Source: Balneolia bacterium (GTDB lineage Bacteria; Bacteroidota; Rhodothermia; Balneolales; Cyclonatronaceae). Taken from it: 10,973 bases of DNA. The stretch spans positions 1 to 10,973 of the forward strand of contig PXDL01000071.1 of NCBI GenBank assembly GCA_003566395.1, given 5' to 3'. Numbering within the stretch: the first letter of the stretch is position 1; every line of letters starts with the position of its first letter. The notes below the pieces were generated by a model. The model saw only the letters and a list, made by a program, of their open reading frames with translations. It did no database searches and had not been told where the DNA came from. Below are positions 1 through 7,687 of the stretch, in pieces. The translations under genes were made by a program, and so were the position numbers.

Positions 1-529
1 TCATAGGGTTCGGTGTATGCGTAAGCGTGGCCAGCCCGGCCTGATGCAAGGCAGCGATGAGCATACCGCAGGCAATGCCCCCCGATTCGTTCACATAATA
101 ATTTTTGCGCCGCAGGCCGTCCACGACCCGGAAATTCTCCTTAAAAACCACAATGATACAGGGGGCCGTGCTAAGGTGAGGTTTCTCACAGTCCGTTTCC
201 AGGGGGGAAATGGCGTCTTTCATCTCTTCAGAAAAGCGCTGTTCATAATTTTGCTTCTCCTCCTGTTCAACCGCTTCCCGGATGCGCTGTTTCATTTCGG
301 GGTCTTTTACCACGCAGAAATGCCAGGGTTGTTTATTGGCACCCGAAGGTGCACTTCCTGCGGTTCTGATAGCATTGGAAATGACTTCATCCGGAAAAGG
401 TGTGTCTGAAAAATCCCTGACACTCCGGCGGGTGCGCATGCTTTGAAAAAAATCAGCAGAACGCGTGAGCATTTCATCTTGACTACGGTAAGTAAACCGA
501 AGCGGAATATGTATGGATGAATCTGACAT
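1..529 (-). CDS. Nitroreductase-family flavoprotein (C-terminus cut by window edge)
   Basis: The minus strand is open from ATG at 529 to the left edge, giving 176 residues without a stop. The family uses FMN and NAD(P)H to reduce nitro, quinone or halogenated aromatic compounds in the cytoplasm. The FMN-contacting arginine motif RTRRSVRDF is at residues 32-40, SGANKQPWHF at 62-71, and a glycine-rich ESGGIACGMLIAALHQAGL helix at 148-166. The acidic/charged insert at about 80-115 followed by TAPCIIVVF (121-129) is reminiscent of the iodotyrosine-deiodinase-like branch, but that sub-assignment is inference. Usual length is about 200-225 residues, so about 30-50 residues lie outside the window. 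No Shine-Dalgarno sequence precedes the start. The gene follows the acyltransferase on the same strand after 125 bp with no obvious terminator. Family assignment is firm; substrate is unknown. Confidence 0.88.
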   Translation of the reverse strand, partial: MSDSSIHIPLRFTYRSQDEMLTRSADFFQSMRTRRSVRDFSDTPFPDEVISNAIRTAGSAPSGANKQPWHFCVVKDPEMKQRIREAVEQEEKQNYEQRFSEEMKDAISPLETDCEKPHLSTAPCIIVVFKENFRVVDGLRRKNYYVNESGGIACGMLIAALHQAGLATLTHTPNPM

Positions 530-654
530 AAAGGCTAACCGAAGAATTTTACCGGCTCGAATTCAGCGTATGATTGTATGGTAACACCGCAATATAGGAA
601 GTCCTGTTTCGCTTTTCACATCACCCGAAAAAGCTGCAATAAAAAAGTAAGTAT

Positions 655-1341
655 CTATAAAAATTGATCCATCTCAGGTTCTTTCGGGGAGGCCAGCCCG
701 GCGAGCATCGTTCTGCACTTTTCCGTTGTCTTCTGCAATTCCAGGGTGATGGATTTTTTATCCTGGTCCGGGGCGGCGTGAACCGGCTTGCCTAAATATA
801 TAAAAAGTGATGGTTTGGGATGATGCATGGCATGGATATGCTGTACAAGCGGCACCAAATCCACATGGGGTTTCAGTTTTGGAACCATCCACCCGATACC
901 TGTCTCAAAATGCATTGAGTCAAGGGCGGGATGGGTAATTTTTCCTTCGGGGTAAAAAAACAGCGAACGTCCCGGTTTTTCGTTCAGCCAGTTTACCCCG
1001 TGCACCAGAGATGTCACTGCCGAGCGATGATCGGTCCGGTCGATTGAAAAACAGCCGATTCTCCTGAAAAACGGAAACCGCTTGACCTGCTCCCACTCCA
1101 TCACCGCACGCGGATGCTGTTTCAGTACTTTTTGGTTGAGCAGCAGGGGGGTGAGCGCATCCCACCAGGCATTATGATTTCCGAAATAGAGGGTACTTCT
1201 GTCTGGTGAAGGAGTGCCGTACTCGTTTTTTAGCCAGACATTCCTGAAAGAGCGCCCCGCCAGAAATCGGGAAACACCATAAAAAAAGGAAGAAACAAAT
1301 CGGTTATCTTTCGCATCAATAAAAGGACGCTCTTCTGGCAT
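655..1341 (-). CDS. PlsC-type lysophospholipid/glycerolipid acyltransferase
   Basis: This 228-residue protein carries the acyltransferase motifs of the PlsC/LPLAT family. The catalytic HX4D box is H56-N-A-W-W-D61 within GNHNAWWD. Block II is FFRRIGCFSIDR (91-102), block III is FFYPEGKITHP (128-138) with the EG pair at 132-133, and block IV is VPLV (163-166). Such enzymes transfer a fatty acyl chain from acyl-ACP or acyl-CoA to a lysophospholipid or another hydroxyl acceptor at the inner membrane. No clear transmembrane helix is visible, so association is probably peripheral. The acceptor cannot be told from sequence: 1-acylglycerol-3-phosphate is the default, but some Bacteroidota relatives acylate other lipids or pigments. 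The start at ATG 1341 precedes MPEERPF and has no Shine-Dalgarno. It is divergent from the O-methyltransferase across 173 bp, and the nitroreductase lies downstream. Confidence 0.87.
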   Translation of the reverse strand: MPEERPFIDAKDNRFVSSFFYGVSRFLAGRSFRNVWLKNEYGTPSPDRSTLYFGNHNAWWDALTPLLLNQKVLKQHPRAVMEWEQVKRFPFFRRIGCFSIDRTDHRSAVTSLVHGVNWLNEKPGRSLFFYPEGKITHPALDSMHFETGIGWMVPKLKPHVDLVPLVQHIHAMHHPKPSLFIYLGKPVHAAPDQDKKSITLELQKTTEKCRTMLAGLASPKEPEMDQFL

Positions 1342-1440
1342 ACACAGAGTTCAATGGTGATAGGAAAACAATTAACCGGTAAAAATACTTGATTTGATCG
1401 TCAGTAACGACTCCCGATAAAACAAAGAGAGATGTTGAGA

Positions 1441-1469
1441 TTGACAAATGAAACATTATCCGTTACCAT
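1441..1469 (+). promoter_or_regulatory. Candidate sigma70-like promoter for the methyltransferase-dnaG unit
   Basis: A perfect -35 TTGACA at 1441-1446 is followed by a 17-bp spacer and TACCAT at 1464-1469 as a -10. It lies about 45 bp before the methyltransferase start, inside the 173-bp divergent region. The -10 is only partly consensus, and no transcription start can be verified from sequence. Confidence 0.4.
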
Positions 1470-1514
1470 TTCACTCCCTGACAGAAGACTTATCTGAACC
1501 CGACCCGATTCTTC

Positions 1515-2168
1515 ATGACTGACACGTACGAACAGCTTCAGCAGTATGCCAAAGACCATACGAGTCGGGAAAGCGAGTCGCTTCAATTCATTGTGAAGGC
1601 TACTGCCGAAGAGCTTCAGTACGACGACATGCTCTCGGGGCGTCAGGTGGCGGGCTTGCTCAGGCTGCTGATTCAAACCGGAAATCTTAAGCAAATACTG
1701 GAAGTAGGCATGTTTACGGGCTATGCCACGCTTTCGATGGCCGAAGTTTTGCCGGAAGGAGGGCGCATCACCACGCTTGAAATGAACACGCTGTATAAAT
1801 CGGTGGCCGAGCGCGCCTTTTCCAAATCCGGGCTTGCAGACCGTATAGAGATTATTTTCGGAAATGCACGGGAAACATGCGTCAGTCTTGAGGGCGGCTT
1901 GGATCTGATTTTCCTGGATGCCGACAAACAGTATTATCCCGAATATTATAAAATTCTGAAACCCAAACTCACCTCAGGCGGACTTTTCGTGATTGATAAT
2001 GTGTTCTGGCATGGCGGCGTTCTCGAACCTTCAGACCGCAAAAGCCGCGCCATTGATGAGCTGAACAACATGATTGCAAAAGATGATGAGATGGAAACGG
2101 TGATGCTGGATATCCGCGACGGAATTACGATTAGCCGGAAAAAGCCTGCTAAACCGATCAGTGATTAA
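1515..2168 (+). CDS. Class I SAM-dependent O-methyltransferase (family 3, CCoAOMT-like)
   Basis: This 217-residue enzyme transfers a methyl group from S-adenosylmethionine to a hydroxyl, typically on a catechol-like substrate with a divalent metal. SAM motif I is EVGMFTGYATL (63-73), and the acidic ribose-binding residue is E89 in TTLEMN. The metal-site residues are D135 and D137 in FLDADK, plus D161-N162 in VIDNVFWHGGVL. The terminal IRDGITISRKK strand is also typical. Length matches bacterial family-3 enzymes (about 210-225). The ATG at 1515 has no Shine-Dalgarno but gives the expected N-terminal helix. dnaG begins 15 bp after the stop, so the two are probably co-transcribed, although no functional link between them is known. 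The natural substrate is not predictable. Confidence 0.9.
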   Translation: MTDTYEQLQQYAKDHTSRESESLQFIVKATAEELQYDDMLSGRQVAGLLRLLIQTGNLKQILEVGMFTGYATLSMAEVLPEGGRITTLEMNTLYKSVAERAFSKSGLADRIEIIFGNARETCVSLEGGLDLIFLDADKQYYPEYYKILKPKLTSGGLFVIDNVFWHGGVLEPSDRKSRAIDELNNMIAKDDEMETVMLDIRDGITISRKKPAKPISD

Positions 2169-2183
2169 GTGCTATCTTAGGCC

Positions 2184-4160
2184 ATGGCATCAACCCAGAT
2201 TACAGAACAGAAGAAGGAAGAAATTCGCGATACGGCCGATATCGTGGACGTGATTTCGGACTATGTAAAACTTAAAAAATCGGGAAGTCAGTTCACCGGC
2301 TTATGCCCGTTTCATAATGAAAAAACGCCTTCCTTTTACGTAACGCCCCGGCTGGGCATCTATAAATGTTTCGGATGCGGCGAGGGGGGAGATGTCTTCA
2401 ACTTTATCATGAAAACCGAGGGTGTGGGTTTTGTGGAAGCCATGCGCACGCTGGCCGAACGATATAATATTGAGCTTCCGCAACAGCAGGATGAAAGCTT
2501 TGATGAACGCACCCAGCTTACCGAGGGTATCTATCATGCGCTTCGGTTTGCCGGCGTCTATTACTTTCAGCAGCTAACCGGCGAAGACGATGCGGCCGAA
2601 GCAAGAAACTACCTCCAAAAACGCGGACTGAACGCGCAAACCATAAAAAAATGGGGACTCGGGTTTGCCGGTGATGCTTTCGATTCATTCTATAAACACG
2701 CAATAGAAAGCGGCATCAACGAAACCTATTTAAGCGAAGCCGGTCTTATCAAATACAGTGAGAGAAATCAAAAGCCGTACGACACGTTCCGGGGACGGCT
2801 GATGTTCCCGATTTTTACGCCTTCATCCAAGGTAATCGGCTTCGGCGGACGAATTCTCGGTGACCGGAAAGGCCCCAAATACCTTAACTCACCCCAGACA
2901 AAGGTCTATAACAAGAGTGAGGTTATCTATGGAATTCACATGGCCCGGAATGAAATCCGAAAAGCAGACCAGGCCATTTTGGTAGAAGGCTATATGGATG
3001 TGCTCTCGCTATGGCAGCACGGCATCAAGAACGTGATTGCAACAAGCGGCACTTCGGTAACCCAAGAGCAGATGCGCCGAATCCGTAATTACTCAAAAAA
3101 TCTGCTGATGGTCTATGACGCCGATAGCGCGGGCCAGTCGGCCATGCTGCGCGGTCTGGACGTGGCACTTCAGGAAGATCTTTTCGTTCGGTTAATGCAC
3201 CTGCCCGACGGGGAAGATCCCGACTCTTTTGTGCAGCAGTTCGGCGCTGAATCTTTCCATGAGTATTCGGCCAAAGAGGCTAAAGATTTTGTCAGCTTTC
3301 AGGTTGATCAGGCCGAGCGCATGAATGAGTGGGAAGATCCGCTGCGCAGGAGGGAGCTTGTTACCGGAATGCTTTCATCAATGGCTAAAATCGGGGATGA
3401 AGGCATGCTGGATACTATGGTGAGGCATCTGCGAAAACTCTCCGGAATCGGTGAACAAGCGCTGCGGGGTGAGCTAAGCAAACTTCGCAATGAGGTAATC
3501 GAGCAAAACCGCCGTGCCCGCGACCGTGAAATGCGTCAGCGGAATATCCCGGACGAATCAGAACAACCTCAGAGCTTTTCTGTTCCCTCGGAAGAAAATA
3601 TCCGCCGAAACAAGCAGACGGCCGTCCGAAAACCCTCCTATAAACGTCCGGGAGCAGAAAAAGAGCTGATTCGCCTGATGATACGGGAAGGAGAGGAAAT
3701 GATCTATTTCGTGGGATATTATATTTCCGCGAAACATTTTGAGGATGAAGAGCTACGTATGTTTTTTGAAGATATTACCCGGCGTTATGAGAAGGAAAAG
3801 GACATTTCTATTGAAATTTATACGGCTAAAGATCCACCCTTTCCGGAACTGGTGAGTGAAGTTTTCATGCAGCAGCACACAGTTTCGGAGCGGAAAAACA
3901 TCAAAGGTACGGAGGGGCCGATGCGTCATTCCGATCCTTATGCGGCCGCCCGGGGCGCAATGAAGGTGCTGTACATGAATTTTCTCGAGAATCAACGGGA
4001 AACCATCAATCATGAGCTTAGCACCGCTGATGAGACCCGGCGGGCCCAACTGTATGAGCAGCTCACCGAAAACCGGCAAATGCGGCTAAAAGCAGAACGC
4101 GTTTCGTCGGAAGTACTTTTTCCCTTACCGGAAGAACTCGACGAGGACGCTGCATCTTAG
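2184..4160 (+). CDS. dnaG: DNA primase
   Basis: DnaG makes the short RNA primers used at the replication fork and works with the replicative helicase DnaB. The 658-residue protein shows the full bacterial architecture. The CHC2 zinc-binding domain has ligands C41, H44, C62 and C65. The catalytic core contains YDTFRGRLMFPI (199-210) and FGGRIL (220-225). The TOPRIM motif has E268-G269 (LVEGYMD) and D312/D314 (YDADSAG). A basic, glutamine-rich, low-complexity linker spans about 435-490. The region from about 490 to the end would be the helicase-interacting domain. The MASTQITEQ start is the natural primase N-terminus. No Shine-Dalgarno is present. The gene is not in the classic rpsU-dnaG-rpoD arrangement but follows the O-methyltransferase. 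It ends 5 bp before the stop of the convergent membrane gene, with no room for an intergenic terminator. Confidence 0.98.
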   Translation: MASTQITEQKKEEIRDTADIVDVISDYVKLKKSGSQFTGLCPFHNEKTPSFYVTPRLGIYKCFGCGEGGDVFNFIMKTEGVGFVEAMRTLAERYNIELPQQQDESFDERTQLTEGIYHALRFAGVYYFQQLTGEDDAAEARNYLQKRGLNAQTIKKWGLGFAGDAFDSFYKHAIESGINETYLSEAGLIKYSERNQKPYDTFRGRLMFPIFTPSSKVIGFGGRILGDRKGPKYLNSPQTKVYNKSEVIYGIHMARNEIRKADQAILVEGYMDVLSLWQHGIKNVIATSGTSVTQEQMRRIRNYSKNLLMVYDADSAGQSAMLRGLDVALQEDLFVRLMHLPDGEDPDSFVQQFGAESFHEYSAKEAKDFVSFQVDQAERMNEWEDPLRRRELVTGMLSSMAKIGDEGMLDTMVRHLRKLSGIGEQALRGELSKLRNEVIEQNRRARDREMRQRNIPDESEQPQSFSVPSEENIRRNKQTAVRKPSYKRPGAEKELIRLMIREGEEMIYFVGYYISAKHFEDEELRMFFEDITRRYEKEKDISIEIYTAKDPPFPELVSEVFMQQHTVSERKNIKGTEGPMRHSDPYAAARGAMKVLYMNFLENQRETINHELSTADETRRAQLYEQLTENRQMRLKAERVSSEVLFPLPEELDEDAAS

Positions 4161-4165
4161 CGGGT

Positions 4166-4801
4166 TTAGCTTGGCTCGTCAGGCAGCTGAAAGACAGGCA
4201 GTCGTAACCCTTTGAAGATGGCGGCCAAACGCAATCCGGCGATCAGTATCATTCCGGAAAAAGCGGCAATTGAAGCGTTGAAACCGGCCGAAAGCAGGCC
4301 TATATACAGCAAAATTCCAGATATGGCGGCGGTAGCGTAAAAGTCGCGGCGCAGAATTAATGGAATTTCATTGGTAAGCACATCTCTGATAATGCCCCCT
4401 GCGACGCCGGTCATGGTGCCGAGTATTACTACAATTATCCATTCCGAGCCGGCCTGTTCAGCAATGCGAGCGCCGATAATGGCAAACAGGGCCAGTCCGA
4501 ACGCATCGGCTACCAAGAGAGATTTCAGCGGGGGTTTGTTATATCTGGAATAAAACAGGGTGAAAAGGGTGGCCGCGAAAATGACGTACAGATACTCCGG
4601 ATTATCAATCCAGAATACCGGCTGACGGCCGAGCAGCATATCCCGAATAGTTCCGCCTCCGACAGCCGTTACCACGGCTATGACAAAAACGCCCAGCCAG
4701 TCCAGACTTTTGCGACCCGCAGCCAGAGCACCACTGATTGCAAAAACGGCCACGCCCAGAAGATCACCGATATACAGAAAGGACTGAAGTGAAAAATTCA
4801 T
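4166..4801 (-). CDS. UPF0126/TRIC-type seven-helix membrane protein
   Basis: This 211-residue inner-membrane protein consists of two homologous halves of the UPF0126 (YicG/YadS-like; Pfam glycine-transporter) family. Each half has a signature: GGGTIRD at 48-54 and GGIIRD at 135-140. Hydrophobic segments lie at about 6-28, 35-57, 69-86, 94-113, 121-143, 154-173 and 176-196, giving seven helices. Relatives include prokaryotic TRIC channels that pass monovalent cations, and some members have been linked to glycine uptake; the substrate here is unknown. The ATG at 4801 is preferred over the in-frame TTG at 4807, which would add two residues and overlap the upstream stop. With the ATG there is a 2-nt gap to the stop of the exported protein upstream, so the two form an operon. 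The gene is convergent with dnaG. Confidence 0.88.
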   Translation of the reverse strand: MNFSLQSFLYIGDLLGVAVFAISGALAAGRKSLDWLGVFVIAVVTAVGGGTIRDMLLGRQPVFWIDNPEYLYVIFAATLFTLFYSRYNKPPLKSLLVADAFGLALFAIIGARIAEQAGSEWIIVVILGTMTGVAGGIIRDVLTNEIPLILRRDFYATAAISGILLYIGLLSAGFNASIAAFSGMILIAGLRLAAIFKGLRLPVFQLPDEPS

Positions 4802-4803
4802 AA

Positions 4804-5739
4804 TCAAAAAGGTACGCGTATAATTTCCAGAATACGGTTGCGCTTAAACGTATCCCGGCGGATTTCATCGTGTAGCTTTACTTCACTGGGCCAGCCATGA
4901 CGGGCACTGATGACATACAGCTGCGTTTCACTCAGGCTGATGGCATCCCGCTGATCCTGTTCGCTCATCTCCACATTATTGCTGATCGTGAGCAGACGTT
5001 GCTCTTCATCATACCCTTCCACAAACAGTCTGCCGACGGAGGTTATCGGTTCACCCCAGGGATTTTCCTGCCAGGTATCGTAGCGGTATTCATCATCCAC
5101 ATAAACCTGAACTCCGTGCAGTCCGAACATGAATTTCATGTCACGCAGCAGAAGTGATTCAAACAAAGACTCATCATTTATATAAGATTGAAGCTGCTCC
5201 CTGAACTCTGAGCTTCCATCCCAGTAATTGAGTCTGTCGAGCTCTTCAACGGCATGGATGAAGTATCCGTGCAGCTCATCCATATTCGAACTGTGATCAA
5301 ATCCGCCGAACTGGTCGGTGTGGATGACGATGCCGTCGGAAAGATGCCCGTACATGTGGCTGTCCAGTTCGGGATCGTCGAAGAGGGGGGCATTGGTTTC
5401 CAAAATCTGCCAGATAAGCACGTAGCTGTCGCCGGGTCTCCGGGCCGCAACATCAATATGTACGAGCGTGCTAAGTTCACGCTCTTCTATCAGTTGATCG
5501 TTATTGTAGATGCGGGTCGTTTCGTTCAGCTCGTATCGGGCCATTTCACCCGAGCGCCATAAACCGCGCACAATCACGCTCTCGGGCAGGGCATCATCCT
5601 GCTGCGCCGATAGATTTGAGACCGGCAATAAAATCGGCCAGATAAAAATCAGGCTGAACACTAAACGACAGATTCTATACAATGAGGCGTTCCAAACGAC
5701 AAAAATGCTGGAATAATTAAGTTGAATGGTGGTTTTCAC
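4804..5739 (-). CDS. Exported protein of unknown function
   Basis: The 311-residue protein begins with an uncharged/basic stretch and a hydrophobic core (about residues 25-42) ending in LSA-QQ, a likely signal peptidase I site after A45. The mature part is acidic and rich in beta-type sequence, with no cysteines, membrane spans or catalytic motif that I recognise. The mature region from about 55 to 115 (VRGLWRSGEMARYELNE onward) reads like a beta-rich periplasmic or surface domain. The start is uncertain: the longest frame opens with GTG at 5739, but there is no ATG, and TTG at 5682 (residue 20) would give a more standard signal peptide. It is directly upstream of the TRIC-type membrane gene with near-zero spacing, suggesting a shared transcript. 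It is divergent from queD across 114 bp. No function is proposed. Confidence 0.75.
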   Translation of the reverse strand: MKTTIQLNYSSIFVVWNASLYRICRLVFSLIFIWPILLPVSNLSAQQDDALPESVIVRGLWRSGEMARYELNETTRIYNNDQLIEERELSTLVHIDVAARRPGDSYVLIWQILETNAPLFDDPELDSHMYGHLSDGIVIHTDQFGGFDHSSNMDELHGYFIHAVEELDRLNYWDGSSEFREQLQSYINDESLFESLLLRDMKFMFGLHGVQVYVDDEYRYDTWQENPWGEPITSVGRLFVEGYDEEQRLLTISNNVEMSEQDQRDAISLSETQLYVISARHGWPSEVKLHDEIRRDTFKRNRILEIIRVPF

Positions 5740-5853
5740 AAGTTTCCGGCTGAGGTATTATGTATATGCAGGAGACGAGCCGGGTGGGCAATTTAATCAA
5801 AATTTGCTTATTTTATTAAGCTGTACCTAAAACGTGGAATTTCTGATTTATTT

Positions 5854-6234
5854 ATGCCCCGCTGGAAACTTTTTACTGAATTCAAATTCGATTCTGCTCA
5901 TTTCATTGAAGGATATGACGGAAAGTGCGGCCGTATGCACGGGCATTCCTATAAGGTTCGTATATCGGCCGAATCCGAAAAACTGAATCCCTCCGCCTAT
6001 CTCAAAACACCTGATATGGTGTGTGATTTTAAAGAACTTAAGTGGGCGGCGTCCGATTCTGAGAAAGGGGGGCTTGATCATGCCTTCCTCAACGAAGTGC
6101 TTCCGGTTGTTACCACGGCCGAGCGCATTGCCGAGTACTTGTATCATGAAACAATGAAGCGAATCCCCGACGGCATAAAACTTGTCGTAACCGTATGGGA
6201 AACAGATACCTGCTGGGTAGAATACACCGAATAA
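5854..6234 (+). CDS. queD: 6-carboxy-5,6,7,8-tetrahydropterin synthase (QueD)
   Basis: QueD converts 7,8-dihydroneopterin triphosphate to 6-carboxytetrahydropterin, an early step to queuosine and other 7-deazaguanines. The 126-residue protein belongs to the PTPS/QueD family. Zinc ligands are H16 (SAH), H29 and H31 (HGH). The catalytic cysteine is C25 in GKCGRMHGH. D58-F59 lie in VCDFKELK, D75-H76 in GLDHAFLN, the TTAERIAEYL helix is at 87-96, and the substrate-binding glutamate is E116 in VWET. Length is normal for QueD. The start at ATG 5854 has no Shine-Dalgarno. queE starts 5 nt after the stop, which supports QueD over 6-pyruvoyltetrahydropterin synthase. Because an SDR reductase ends the operon, a biopterin-type role is a less likely alternative. 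Confidence 0.93.
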   Translation: MPRWKLFTEFKFDSAHFIEGYDGKCGRMHGHSYKVRISAESEKLNPSAYLKTPDMVCDFKELKWAASDSEKGGLDHAFLNEVLPVVTTAERIAEYLYHETMKRIPDGIKLVVTVWETDTCWVEYTE

Positions 6235-6239
6235 CAACT

Positions 6240-6881
6240 ATGTTTAAAACCGACTCCGAACAACATCTGCTGGATACCACCGATTCGGTTTCTTACCCCG
6301 TGATGGAGCATTTTCTCACAATACAGGGTGAAGGCGTCCATACGGGTCGTGCTGCCTATTTTATTCGTACGGCCGGGTGCGACGTGAAGTGCTGGTGGTG
6401 CGATGTGAAAGACAGCTGGGATGCCGATAAACATCCGCGAATGAAAACCGGAGAATTGGCGAATTCCGCCAAACAGAGCGGCGCGCATATTGCAGTGATA
6501 ACAGGAGGGGAACCTCTTCTTCATGATCTCGGACCGCTTTCTATCAGCTTGAGAAAGCGAGGCTTACAGGTGCATATTGAAACAAGCGGATCTTCGCCTC
6601 TGAGCGGGCATCTGGACTGGATTACGCTCTCTCCAAAACGTTTTAAGGAGCCGCTGGATGAAAACTTTCCCTATGTGGATGAACTTAAAGTGGTTGTCCT
6701 CACCAATAAAGACCTGGAATGGGCCGAAAAAAACGCTGTGAAATGTCCCGAAGGAACCCGGTTGTTGCTTCAGCCTGAGTGGGACACCCCGAAATCCATC
6801 CCGCTGATTACCGAATATGTTAAGCGCAATCCACAGTGGGGAATCAGTTTGCAAACACATAAATTTCTGAATATTCCCTGA
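6240..6881 (+). CDS. queE: 7-carboxy-7-deazaguanine synthase (QueE), radical SAM
   Basis: QueE uses a [4Fe-4S] cluster and S-adenosylmethionine to turn 6-carboxytetrahydropterin into 7-carboxy-7-deazaguanine. Counting from ATG 6240 (213 residues), substrate-binding TIQGEG is at 27-32 and the cluster motif CDVKCWWCD has cysteines 47, 51 and 54 (CX3CX2C). GGEP at 89-92 and ETSG at 114-117 contact SAM; LSPK is at 130-133 and QTHK at 205-208. An in-frame ATG at 6195 lies inside queD and would add 15 non-conserved residues, so the start 5 nt after the queD stop is chosen. The stop overlaps the next start by one base (TGATG), so translation is probably coupled to the SDR. The later pathway genes queC and queF are not in the window. 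Confidence 0.95.
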   Translation: MFKTDSEQHLLDTTDSVSYPVMEHFLTIQGEGVHTGRAAYFIRTAGCDVKCWWCDVKDSWDADKHPRMKTGELANSAKQSGAHIAVITGGEPLLHDLGPLSISLRKRGLQVHIETSGSSPLSGHLDWITLSPKRFKEPLDENFPYVDELKVVVLTNKDLEWAEKNAVKCPEGTRLLLQPEWDTPKSIPLITEYVKRNPQWGISLQTHKFLNIP

Positions 6882-7591
6882 TGATCGACCCCGGACATGC
6901 AATCGTAATTACCGGGGCGAGTCAGGGTATCGGACGTTATGCCGCCGTTGAGTTTGCACGGTTAAAACCTCATCCGCTTATTCTCATTGCAAGAAACCGG
7001 CAGGGGCTTGATGAAACCGCTCGCCTGTGCCGTGAAGCCGGTTCCGAAGAAGTACATATCATCCCTTGTGATCTCAGCAGCATTTCATCGGTACAAAGGC
7101 TTACGGAACAAGAAGGCTTCAACCGGATTGCCGTGTTATTTAATAATGCGGGATACTTTCTTCAAAAACCGGTATTGGAATCAGATGCACAAGACTATTT
7201 CTCGCAGATTGAGTCTAACACATTGAGCGCCATAAATATTACAAGGGCTTTACTTCCTCAGCTTGAACGCATGCCTGAGTCCCGGATTATCTTCACAAAC
7301 TCGGTAACGGTGCAGCGGGGACAGGCGCGATGCGGCGCCTACAGTGTATCGAAGCAGGCGCTGAACGGATATATCGAGAGTCTCAGGGAAGCCCTTTACG
7401 ACTCCTCCATTGCGGTAACTTCCCTGACTTTAGGCCAGACCTGGTCTACCTCGTGGAAAGGGTCTGGCGTTGATCCCAAACGACTTGCAGACCCTGCCGA
7501 TATCGGAAAAATGCTGGCCTTTCTTTGTGATGTATCCAAGCAAAGCTGTGTGGAAGAAATCGTAATTCGCCCTCAGAAAGGAGATTTGTAG
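6881..7591 (+). CDS. Short-chain dehydrogenase/reductase (SDR)
   Basis: A 236-residue classical SDR that would reduce or oxidise a carbonyl/alcohol with NAD(P)(H). The Rossmann motif TGASQGIG is at 11-18. D64 lies in the CDLSS adenine-contact motif and NNAG is at 88-91. The catalytic residues are N113, S141, Y154 and K158 (YSVSK). An arginine at 38 (LIARNR) favours NADP(H). The usual proline of the PG motif after the catalytic lysine is replaced: the sequence reads SLTLGQTWST at 181-190. The start overlaps the queE stop by one base, placing it as the third gene of the queuosine-precursor operon, though no SDR is a standard part of that pathway. A sepiapterin-reductase-like role on a pterin is conceivable given QueD chemistry, but nothing in the sequence proves it. 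Confidence 0.88.
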   Translation: MIDPGHAIVITGASQGIGRYAAVEFARLKPHPLILIARNRQGLDETARLCREAGSEEVHIIPCDLSSISSVQRLTEQEGFNRIAVLFNNAGYFLQKPVLESDAQDYFSQIESNTLSAINITRALLPQLERMPESRIIFTNSVTVQRGQARCGAYSVSKQALNGYIESLREALYDSSIAVTSLTLGQTWSTSWKGSGVDPKRLADPADIGKMLAFLCDVSKQSCVEEIVIRPQKGDL

Positions 7592-7627
7592 GGTTTTAAT
7601 GTCCTGCAGCAAATCAAATTATTCAGC

Positions 7628-7656
7628 TTGACCGTGATGTGATATCTATTTATACT
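7628..7656 (+). promoter_or_regulatory. Sigma70-like promoter for the TPR gene
   Basis: TTGACC at 7628-7633, a 17-bp spacer and TATACT at 7651-7656 each match the classical -35/-10 consensus at five of six positions with ideal spacing. It lies in the 96-bp gap after the SDR, and transcription would begin about 25 bp before the TPR start at 7688. This makes the TPR gene a separate transcription unit from the queD operon. Confidence 0.6.
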
Positions 7657-7687
7657 ATGGTGTTAGTATTAACAATTTAGTATTTAT

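Noticed and set aside
181..220. Apparent frameshift in the nitroreductase near the run of six G
   Set aside because: A careful recount of the run shows the frame continues (…AISPLETDCEKPHLSTAPCIIVVF…), so the gene is intact to the window edge.
17..409. Plus-strand 130-residue open frame
   Set aside because: It is antisense to the nitroreductase gene, whose motifs are clear on the minus strand; no ribosome site or family signature.
5740..5853. Promoter pair in the divergent region before queD
   Set aside because: TTGCTT at 5804 and several AT-rich hexamers are present, but none has a well-spaced -10, so no promoter is called although one must exist on each strand.
5848..6237. Minus-strand 129-residue frame opposite queD
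   Set aside because: Shadow of queD; the plus strand carries all zinc and catalytic residues.
6195..6239. Upstream ATG extending queE into queD
   Set aside because: The extra 15 residues are simply queD sequence in another frame; the ATG at 6240 fits the family N-terminus and the operon spacing.
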